From positions 1 through 5,601 of the forward strand of contig CANFOR010000186.1 of the NCBI GenBank assembly GCA_947448675.1: a stretch of DNA of 5,601 nt. The letters run 5' to 3'. The DNA is from Betaproteobacteria bacterium. GTDB lineage: Bacteria > Pseudomonadota > Gammaproteobacteria > Burkholderiales > Burkholderiaceae_C. The position numbers and the translations under genes are program-made. Below the pieces are notes generated by a model. The model had not been told where the DNA came from and did no database searches. It saw only the letters and a list, made by a program, of their open reading frames with translations. Shown one piece after another: positions 1-4,845 of the stretch (positions within the stretch are counted from its first letter, which is position 1; each line of letters begins with the position of its first letter).

Positions 1-313
1 GGTTGAGCGCCAAGGGCACCGAGGGCTGGCCAATGCGACCGCGCACCGGTTGGTGGCGTAAGAGCAGGCCGTCGTCTTCGAGCCGGGCGGCGATCAGGCC
101 AATGGTCTGCGCGGTGAGGCCAGTGAGCCGGGCCAATTCGGCCTTGGCGCAGCTGCCGTGCAGGCGGATGGCTTGTAGCACCACGCGTTCGTTGAACTGC
201 CGCATGCCCACGTGGTTGGAGCCACGTTGGGCTACGGGCGCTAGCGAGGGGACCAGCGAAGGGGCAAGAGCGGGGGCTTGGGCCGATGTGGGGTGCGGCT
301 TCACAGCATGCAT
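1..313 (-). CDS. ROK-family transcriptional regulator, N-terminal part (cut by window edge)
   Basis: The visible 104 codons hold the DNA-binding half of a ROK (NagC/XylR-type) sugar-responsive regulator. Residues 1-30 form a Pro/Ala-rich leader. The segment G31-SN...MRxFNERVVL (31-46) is followed by a winged helix-turn-helix: AKAELARLTGLT (56-67), a likely recognition helix AQTIGLIAARLEDDGLL (68-84) and a wing RGRIGQPSVP (91-100). The sugar-binding ROK domain lies beyond the window. I chose ATG at 313; an in-frame GTG at 337-335 overlaps the stop of the preceding mutarotase gene as GTGA and would add 8 residues. Neither start has a clear ribosome binding site, which would fit translational coupling. 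As the last gene of a sugar operon it probably controls that operon and the divergent kinase, releasing DNA when sugar binds; that role is inferred from family and position. The family call is firm, the ligand unknown. Confidence 0.85.
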   Translation of the reverse strand, partial: MHAVKPHPTSAQAPALAPSLVPSLAPVAQRGSNHVGMRQFNERVVLQAIRLHGSCAKAELARLTGLTAQTIGLIAARLEDDGLLLRHQPVRGRIGQPSVPLALN

Positions 314-333
314 GGCCGCGTGGTCCCGTGCCG

Positions 334-786
334 TCACTTGCGCAGCATTTCGCCGATTACGCCCTTGCGCACGATGAAGTTGGCAAAGGGCTGCAGTTCG
401 CCGGTGACCAAAAAGGCCGTGGCTTTGCGCGTGCGTTCGTAAAAAGCATAGCGCTCCAAGCACTCTGGGCTTTGGTCTGCGAGCAGCAGGGGCTCAACCA
501 AGGCCAACACTTCGCGTTGCAGTGCCGAGCGAGAATTGTCTAAACTGCCCGTTACTTGCATATACGCTACGGGGTGCAGCTCGTCGGCTACCAAGGGCAG
601 CACCGATAGCACCGCCTGCATGGCCCGCTGCATCGAAATGCCGGGCAGGCGCAGCACGGTTTTGCCTTGGCCCAAGCTTTGCGTAGTGAAATTGGCGTCT
701 ACCAGCACGATGGACTCGTCATGGCCCATGCTGGCCAATTGGTGCAGCAAGTCGGGGCTAAGCAGGGGGTCGATGCCTTTAAGCAT
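334..786 (-). CDS. fucU: RbsD/FucU-family sugar mutarotase
   Basis: A 150-residue cytoplasmic protein of the usual family length. Members interconvert sugar anomers (RbsD: ribose pyranose/furanose; FucU: alpha/beta L-fucose). Family marks are the start MLKGIDPLLSPDLL, the MGHDE segment with the probable catalytic His22, VDANF (29-33), RYAFYERTRKA (112-122) and TGE...FANFIVRKGVI (128-144). The start at 786 was chosen over an ATG at 822 because the family begins exactly with MLKGIDP and a GAGG ribosome binding site (793-796) sits 6 bases upstream; the gene then overlaps the ATPase stop by 8 bases. Where I recall a Tyr-containing segment (YGN or YAN) in many FucU proteins, this one has Phe134 before Asn136. 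Its likely job is to supply the anomer used by the divergent PfkB kinase. The sequence looks FucU-like rather than RbsD-like, but nothing else here indicates fucose metabolism, so the symbol describes family only. Confidence 0.88.
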   Translation of the reverse strand: MLKGIDPLLSPDLLHQLASMGHDESIVLVDANFTTQSLGQGKTVLRLPGISMQRAMQAVLSVLPLVADELHPVAYMQVTGSLDNSRSALQREVLALVEPLLLADQSPECLERYAFYERTRKATAFLVTGELQPFANFIVRKGVIGEMLRK

Positions 787-1570
787 GGGCGGCCTCGGGC
801 AGTTCGTCGGGTGATTTGGCACCGGTCATGATGGCCACAGTGTCGCTCATGCTGATGGCCTTGGGGTTGACCACGGCGGCGCGTTTGCCCAAGCGCTGGA
901 TGTGGATACGGTCGGCCACCTCGAACACATGGGGCATGTTGTGGCTGATGAGGATCACTGGCAGGCCTTTGTCGCGCACCCGGCGAATGAGTTCCAGCAC
1001 CATATTGCCCTCTTTGACGCCCAGCGCAGCGGTGGGCTCGTCCATGATGACCACATGCCGGGCAAAGGCCGCGGCGCGGGCCACGGCCACACATTGGCGT
1101 TGGCCACCCGAGAGGGTTTCAACCGCCTGCGTCATCGAGCGAATGCCGACCTTCAGGTCGTTCATGCGCGAGACGGCTTCGGCCAGCATTCTCTTTTTGT
1201 CGAGGCTGCGAAACAGGCTGCCCCAAATGCCATCGCGCAGCATCTCGCGGCCTAAAAATAAATTCTCGGCAATGCTCATGGCGGGGGCCACGGCCAAGTC
1301 TTGGTAGACGGTCTCAATGCCGTGGCGGCGCGCGTCGATGGGGCCGCGAAACTTGAGCAGCTTACCGTCGAGTTCGATGCTACCTTCGTCGGGAATGGTT
1401 GCGCCCGACAGGCATTTGATGAGCGAAGATTTGCCAGCGCCGTTGTCGCCGATCACGGCCAAAATTTCACCTGCGCGCAACTCAAAGTCAGCGCCGTCGA
1501 GGGCGGTGACTTGACCATAGCGCTTGGTCAGGCCGGTGGCTTTGAACACAATGGGTGCTGCGGTGTGCAT
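779..1570 (-). CDS. frcA: Sugar ABC transporter ATP-binding protein (FrcA type)
   Basis: A 263-residue ATPase that powers monosaccharide import at the inner face of the cytoplasmic membrane. All nucleotide-binding motifs are present once: Walker A GDNGAGKS (41-48), Q-loop Gln90 in VYQDL, signature LSGGQ (153-157), Walker B VVIMDE (173-178) and H-loop His210. The protein is a single ATPase domain, about half the length of the two-domain RbsA/XylG/MglA proteins, so it resembles FrcA of the Sinorhizobium fructose system and should work as a homodimer. The Walker A form with Asp-Asn (GDNGAGKSS) is typical of this group. Its ATG shares a base with the permease stop (TGATG) and is preceded by AAAGGAG at good spacing. 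The fructose-type symbol rests on architecture and operon context; ribose or mannose transport would fit equally well. Confidence 0.9.
   Translation of the reverse strand: MHTAAPIVFKATGLTKRYGQVTALDGADFELRAGEILAVIGDNGAGKSSLIKCLSGATIPDEGSIELDGKLLKFRGPIDARRHGIETVYQDLAVAPAMSIAENLFLGREMLRDGIWGSLFRSLDKKRMLAEAVSRMNDLKVGIRSMTQAVETLSGGQRQCVAVARAAAFARHVVIMDEPTAALGVKEGNMVLELIRRVRDKGLPVILISHNMPHVFEVADRIHIQRLGKRAAVVNPKAISMSDTVAIMTGAKSPDELPEAAHA
793..796 (-). promoter_or_regulatory. Ribosome binding site deciding the mutarotase start
   Basis: On the minus strand GAGG lies 6 bases before the ATG at 786, inside the 3' end of the ATPase gene. It supports the shorter 150-residue product over the 162-residue reading and suggests coupled translation with the ATPase. 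Confidence 0.55.
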
Positions 1571-2529
1571 CAGCGGGCTCCTTTGCGCGAGAGCTGGTCA
1601 GCGGCCACCGCCAAGATCACCAAGATGCCGGTAATCAGCACTTGGTAGACCGAGGCTACGCCCATGAGCGTGAGTCCATTGCGAAATACACCGACGATGA
1701 TGGCGCCCACCAAACTGCCCAAAACGATGCCGCGCCCGCCAAACAGCGAGGTACCGCCCAGCACTACGGCGGTGATTGCGTCGAGGTTCTCCGTTTGCCC
1801 GGCTTGGGGGTCCCCGACTCCGGTGCGTGCTACAGAAAGCATAGCTGCAATGCCATACAAGACGCCTGCTAGAACGTAGACGCCGAGCAGAACACGTTCA
1901 ACAGAAATGCCCGACAAACGCGCTGCTTCGGGGTGGTTGCCCACTGCATACACATGCCGGCCCGAGGCGGTGTCGCGCAGCAAATGCCAGGCCAAAACGT
2001 AGAGCAGCACCATGGCTACCGTACCCCAGGCCACGGCCGTGCCGCCAATGCTGAAGGTGTTGCCCAAAGCGGTGAGCGCGTCAGGCAGGTCTTGCACGGT
2101 TTGCGCGCCCGAATAAATTTGCGTGATGGCAAATGCAATGTTCATGGTGCCCAGGGTCACGATGAAGGAGGGCAATTTAATGCGCGTCACCAAGATGCCA
2201 TTGAGCAGGCCAAAGGCCGCGGTGACGGCAATGCCGCAGAGCATGGCCAGGTACGGGTTCATGCCATAGTCCATCGCGAACTTGGTCATGACGATGCCGC
2301 CCAGGGCCATCACCATGCCGCAAGACAGGTCGATGCCTGCGGTCAAAATAATCAAGGTTTGGCCGATGGCGATCACGCCCACCACCATCACCTGCTGCAA
2401 AATCAAAGACAGGTTCTCACCGCTTAAAAACCGGTCGGACTGGGTGGCAAAAAAGGCGCAAGCCGCCAATAGTGCGAGCCAGGGGCCGAGCATGGCCCAA
2501 GGAATATGTTTAGAAGATGTTGTGGCCAT
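1570..2529 (-). CDS. frcC: Sugar ABC transporter permease (FrcC/RbsC type)
   Basis: A 319-residue integral inner-membrane protein forming the sugar channel, presumably as a homodimer. Most of it is hydrophobic, in about eight to ten membrane segments starting near residue 12. Hallmarks of the RbsC/AraH/FrcC family are LTAGIDLS (62-69), LPSFIVTLGTM (119-129), the cytoplasmic EAA-like coupling segment around VGNHPEAARLSGI (196-208) and NLDAITAVVLGGTSLFGGRG (248-267). The length matches the family. The ATG at 2529 has no recognisable ribosome binding site, and in-frame reading upstream meets a stop at 2577-2575 without a better start. This weak initiation and the hairpin upstream both point to lower expression than the binding protein. 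The stop overlaps the ATPase start. Family call firm; sugar specificity inferred. Confidence 0.92.
   Translation of the reverse strand: MATTSSKHIPWAMLGPWLALLAACAFFATQSDRFLSGENLSLILQQVMVVGVIAIGQTLIILTAGIDLSCGMVMALGGIVMTKFAMDYGMNPYLAMLCGIAVTAAFGLLNGILVTRIKLPSFIVTLGTMNIAFAITQIYSGAQTVQDLPDALTALGNTFSIGGTAVAWGTVAMVLLYVLAWHLLRDTASGRHVYAVGNHPEAARLSGISVERVLLGVYVLAGVLYGIAAMLSVARTGVGDPQAGQTENLDAITAVVLGGTSLFGGRGIVLGSLVGAIIVGVFRNGLTLMGVASVYQVLITGILVILAVAADQLSRKGAR
1578..1584 (-). promoter_or_regulatory. Ribosome binding site of the ATPase gene
   Basis: AAAGGAG on the minus strand ends 7 bases before the ATPase ATG and lies inside the permease 3' end. It is one of the strongest ribosome binding sites in the operon and fixes the start at 1570. 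Confidence 0.7.
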
Positions 2530-2589
2530 GGGAGTCTGCCGAGTGTGGCCTTCTTGGCACGGGGAAACAATGAACTACCGAAACTGAAA

Positions 2590-2611
2590 CCGGGGGTGTT
2601 GAAACCCCCGG
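2590..2611 (-). terminator. Intra-operon hairpin, partial terminator or mRNA-stabilising element
   Basis: A perfect 8-base-pair stem, CCGGGGGT paired with ACCCCCGG around a 6-base loop, lies between the binding-protein stop (2642) and the permease start (2529). Read in the operon direction (minus strand) it is followed by TTTCAGTTT, a broken T-run, so it could be a leaky intrinsic terminator. Alternatively it protects the 3' end of the binding-protein mRNA from exonucleases. Either would give the excess of binding protein over permease usual in such transporters. The stem is directly visible; the function is inferred. Confidence 0.6.
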
Positions 2612-2641
2612 CGGAATTAACTCAAAACACTAAGCTTTGAA

Positions 2642-3631
2642 TTATTTTTTGCCCCAGCACAGTGCGGTGCCGGTTTTGACGTCTTTGCTGTCTACGCCCG
2701 CAATGGCCTTGCCAGCGATCAAGGTCACGCCAGTGTCCACATAGCCGCTGGCCTTTTTGCCGCCTTTAGCGTATTCCACGCCCGCCGCCACGCCCATTGA
2801 AGCCATCTTCAACGGGTATTGCTGCGAGGTAGCGCCGATCACGCCCTTGCCCACGTCGGCAATGCCAGCGCAGCCGCCGTCGACCGAGACGATCAATACG
2901 TCTTTGGCTTTACCGGCTTTCTTCAAAGCGTTGTAGGCGCCAGCAGCAGCGGGCTCATTGATGGTGTAGACCACGTTGATGCCAGGATCTTTTTGCAAGC
3001 AGTTTTCCATCGCGGTTTGGCCCTTGGCTTGGTTGCCGTCGGTGTCACCAGCGCAAACTGTTTCAGCGGTCTTGGACAGCTCATTGGACTTGGCATCGTT
3101 GGCAGCCAAGCCGAAGCCCTTCATGAAGCCGTTATGGCGCTGTGCGCCCACGGGGTGGCCAGGGAACAGGTCGAGCATGGCGATCTTGGCAGGCTTGCCA
3201 CCCATGGCGGCTTTGGCGTACTGGCCAATCAACACACCGGCTTGGTAGTTGTCGGTGGCAAACAGGGCGTCTGCGCCTTCAAAAGGGCTGTCCAGTGCGA
3301 TGACTTGCACGCCTTTTTCTTGCGCTTTTTTCACCGCAGGGATGATGGCGTCGCCGCTGGAGGTGATCAAAATGGTTTTAGCGCCCGCAGCCGTCATGTT
3401 CTCGATGGCGGCAATTTGCGCGGCGGTGTCACCGTCTTTTTTGCCTGAAGCGGTCATGAGCTTGGCGCCCATTTTTTTGGCTTCGGCTTGTGCGCCTTCT
3501 TTCATCTTCACGAAGAAGGGGTTGGTTTCGGTTTTGGTGATCAGGCCGATGATGGGAGCCTTTTGCGCGAAAGCTGCGCCAGCGGCCAGGGTGACTGCAG
3601 ACAGCAGCAGGGTACGTGCGATGTGTTTCAT
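2642..3631 (-). CDS. frcB: Periplasmic sugar-binding protein of ABC transporter (FrcB/RbsB type)
   Basis: A 329-residue secreted protein that captures a monosaccharide in the periplasm and delivers it to the permease. Residues 1-22 are a classic signal peptide: Lys/His/Arg start, hydrophobic core LLLSAVTLAAGAA, and cleavage after AFA before Gln23. There is no lipobox. The mature part is a type I two-lobe binding fold (Peripla_BP_4-like): IGLITKTETNPFF (28-40), LITSSGDAI (88-96), VIALDSPF (110-117), FATDNYQAG (124-132), NEPAAAGAYNAL (225-236), and VSVDGGCAG (248-256). Four cysteines (193, 211, 254, 325) could form disulfides. It is first in the operon, with a strong GAGGAG ribosome binding site and a good promoter upstream. 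The segment around DGGC and the FrcA/FrcC partners suggest fructose, mannose or ribose binding, but the ligand cannot be read from sequence with certainty. Confidence 0.92.
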   Translation of the reverse strand: MKHIARTLLLSAVTLAAGAAFAQKAPIIGLITKTETNPFFVKMKEGAQAEAKKMGAKLMTASGKKDGDTAAQIAAIENMTAAGAKTILITSSGDAIIPAVKKAQEKGVQVIALDSPFEGADALFATDNYQAGVLIGQYAKAAMGGKPAKIAMLDLFPGHPVGAQRHNGFMKGFGLAANDAKSNELSKTAETVCAGDTDGNQAKGQTAMENCLQKDPGINVVYTINEPAAAGAYNALKKAGKAKDVLIVSVDGGCAGIADVGKGVIGATSQQYPLKMASMGVAAGVEYAKGGKKASGYVDTGVTLIAGKAIAGVDSKDVKTGTALCWGKK

Positions 3632-3637
3632 GGGTGT

Positions 3638-3643
3638 CTCCTC
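3638..3643 (-). promoter_or_regulatory. Ribosome binding site of the binding-protein gene
   Basis: GAGGAG on the minus strand sits 6 bases before the ATG at 3631, within TTGAGGAGACACCC. It closely resembles the site before the Rieske gene, a style common in Comamonadaceae. Confidence 0.75.
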
Positions 3644-3699
3644 AAGGGTGGGGTCAGGGTGTTAAAAATGAAAGTTTGTGCAGGCCGCGCATAGCGCTC

Positions 3700-3728
3700 T
3701 TTACGCTGCGTTGCGGAACAAGTATAGT
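3700..3728 (+). promoter_or_regulatory. Sigma70-like promoter of the sugar kinase gene
   Basis: TTTACG (-35, 3700-3705) and TATAGT (-10, 3723-3728) are separated by 17 bases, matching consensus at 4 of 6 and 5 of 6 positions. Transcription would begin near 3735, about 28 bases before the kinase ATG. The -10 box overlaps that of the opposing operon promoter by four bases, so the two promoters probably compete for polymerase. Predicted by eye only. Confidence 0.5.
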
Positions 3729-3750
3729 TCGGTCTGAATTACTAAATCAA
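3721..3750 (-). promoter_or_regulatory. Sigma70-like promoter of the transporter operon
   Basis: On the minus strand TTGATT (-35, 3745-3750) is followed after 18 bases by TATACT (-10, 3721-3726). Matches to consensus are 4 of 6 and 5 of 6. Transcription would start near 3714 and give a leader of about 80 bases before the binding-protein ATG. The -35 box lies inside the near-palindrome at 3743-3759, so a bound regulator would block polymerase. Predicted by eye only. Confidence 0.55.
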
Positions 3751-3759
3751 GTTGTTTTA
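3743..3759. promoter_or_regulatory. Candidate operator, near-palindrome
   Basis: The 17 bases TAAATCAAGTTGTTTTA form an inverted repeat centred on G3751, with 7 of 8 position pairs complementary (form TAAAnCAAnTTGnTTTA on the minus strand). It covers the -35 box of the transporter promoter and lies within the short leader of the kinase mRNA, so one bound dimer could control both directions. AT-rich dyads of this kind suit ROK regulators, and the operon encodes one. The symmetry is seen directly; the binding protein is inferred. Confidence 0.5.
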
Positions 3760-3762
3760 CTT

Positions 3763-4782
3763 ATGGAAAACCCTAGGAATTTGTCTTTTATCGCCTGTGC
3801 TGGCGAGGCATTGATCGATCTGATTGGCAAGCCCGACGGCAGCTACGAGGCTTGCATGGGCGGCGCGGTGTTCAACCTGGCGCGCGCGCTCGCCTGCCAG
3901 GGTGTGAACACCTATTACCTCAACCCGCTATCGGCCGACCGCTTTGGGCGCATGCTGCGTGCCAGCTTAGAGGCCGATGGAGTGCATGCTGCCCAGTCCC
4001 AGGCGGTGGCCGAGGTGACATCGCTCGCGGTCGTCGGCTTGACCGCCGAGGGCCACCCCGACTACGCCTTTTACCGCGAGAAAGTCGCCGATCGCGCCAC
4101 CGATGCGCAAAGCCTCATAGCGGCCTGCAGCGCAATCGACAAGCTGGGTATGGTGTGTACTGGGGCCCTGGCGCTGGCCCCGGGCGATGAGGCTTTGTAT
4201 CTGCCTTGGCTGCAGGCGCAAAAGCGCGCTGGCCGTTTGCTGGTGGTGGACGCCAATTTGCGCCCCTCGGTGGTGAAAGACATGGCGACTTACCGCAGCA
4301 ATGTATTGGCTGCACTGGGCTTGGCACATGTGCTCAAAGTCAGCGACGAAGACCTGGCTGCTTTGGCGGTGCCCGGTGTGGGCGCACTCGACAGTGCCCA
4401 GCGCTTGCTGCAAAGCTGCGACGCCAGTGTGATGGCACTCACTCTGGGCGACAAGGGTGCTTACTTGCTGGCCAAATATGGCGCGCATGTGCGCGTGTGG
4501 CGCGCCCAAGAAACCCAAGCTGTGCAGGTGGTCGATACCGTTGGCGCGGGTGACTGCTTTTTGGCGGGCCTCTTGGCGGCGCTGTGCCAAGCCGGTGTGC
4601 GGAGCCCTGCGGCGCTGCAAGCCTTGGACAGCGCTATCGCACAAGCGGCACTGGCGCATGGCGTGGCCAGCGCCAGTCTGTGCGTGATGCAGCGCGGCTG
4701 CACGCCGCCGAGTTGGCAGGCTGCCAGTGCACGTGCTGCGCAGGTGCAGGTGGAGCAGGTCGCGCCAGCACAAGCAGTCTAA
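3763..4782 (+). CDS. PfkB-family carbohydrate kinase, probable fructokinase
   Basis: A 339-residue cytoplasmic kinase of the ribokinase/PfkB family, which phosphorylates a sugar hydroxyl using ATP. The N-terminal signature is GGAVFNLARALACQG (33-47), with the usual Gly-Gly and Asn38. AGEALIDL (13-20) resembles the first strand of fructokinases. Other marks are YREKVADR (104-111), DANLRP (163-168, DPNLRP in many fructokinases), KVSDEDL (192-198), TLGDKGAYL (227-235) and the anion-hole/catalytic motif DTVGAGD (258-264) with catalytic base Asp264. The last 30 or so residues are an Ala/Gln-rich tail without family motifs. I chose ATG 3763 because the family fold begins just after it; longer readings would run through the promoters. 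There is no evident ribosome binding site. It is divergent from the transporter operon and likely phosphorylates the imported sugar. Ribose, tagatose or 2-keto-3-deoxygluconate are alternative substrates. Confidence 0.87.
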   Translation: MENPRNLSFIACAGEALIDLIGKPDGSYEACMGGAVFNLARALACQGVNTYYLNPLSADRFGRMLRASLEADGVHAAQSQAVAEVTSLAVVGLTAEGHPDYAFYREKVADRATDAQSLIAACSAIDKLGMVCTGALALAPGDEALYLPWLQAQKRAGRLLVVDANLRPSVVKDMATYRSNVLAALGLAHVLKVSDEDLAALAVPGVGALDSAQRLLQSCDASVMALTLGDKGAYLLAKYGAHVRVWRAQETQAVQVVDTVGAGDCFLAGLLAALCQAGVRSPAALQALDSAIAQAALAHGVASASLCVMQRGCTPPSWQAASARAAQVQVEQVAPAQAV

Positions 4783-4784
4783 AC

Positions 4785-4822
4785 CTAGGCCTAGCGCGCA
4801 AATACTTGCGTATAGTCTGCGC
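4785..4822 (+). promoter_or_regulatory. Candidate promoter/operator region of the oxygenase gene
   Basis: The 63-base gap between kinase and oxygenase is rich in symmetry: a perfect palindrome CTAGGCCTAG (4785-4794), CGCAA-ATAC-TTGCG (4797-4810), ATAC-TTGC-GTAT (4802-4813) and GCGCA...TGCGC (4796-4800 and 4818-4822). A -10-like TATAGT (4811-4816) lies among them, without a good -35 box, which suggests an activator-dependent promoter. No T-run follows any stem, so I do not call a terminator. Function is inferred. Confidence 0.35.
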
Positions 4823-4833
4823 ATGCCCTTGGG

Positions 4834-4838
4834 AGGAG
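4834..4838 (+). promoter_or_regulatory. Ribosome binding site of the oxygenase gene
   Basis: AGGAG, within GGGAGGAGACAC, lies 7 bases before ATG 4846. It is strong and fixes the start of the Rieske protein. Confidence 0.75.
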
Positions 4839-4845
4839 ACACTCT

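Noticed and set aside
787..822. A 12-residue N-terminal extension of the mutarotase
   Set aside because: The family begins with MLKGIDP, which follows a GAGG ribosome binding site; the extra residues only read through the ATPase tail.
1933..2427. A 164-codon His- and Gln-rich plus-strand frame opposite the permease
   Set aside because: The His/Gln richness comes from reading hydrophobic codons on the opposite strand; no family motif is present.
2620..2641. A weak TCAAA/TTTGA stem just after the binding-protein stop
   Set aside because: Five A/T-rich pairs with a 9-base loop are too weak to support as a terminator beside the stronger hairpin at 2590-2611.
2819..3448. A 209-codon open frame on the plus strand inside the binding-protein gene
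   Set aside because: It mirrors a clearly real secreted protein, has no ribosome binding site that I can see, and its composition is that of an antisense shadow.
3687..3697. GCGC-ATA-GCGC repeat in the transporter leader as a riboswitch or attenuator
   Set aside because: A 4-pair stem with a 3-base loop in GC-rich DNA is expected by chance, and no known riboswitch pattern or T-run accompanies it.
3967..4842. A 291-codon open frame antisense to the kinase
   Set aside because: It lies opposite a kinase with intact motifs, is His/Cys/Arg/Gln-rich with no recognisable domain, and is explained by GC-biased codon positions.
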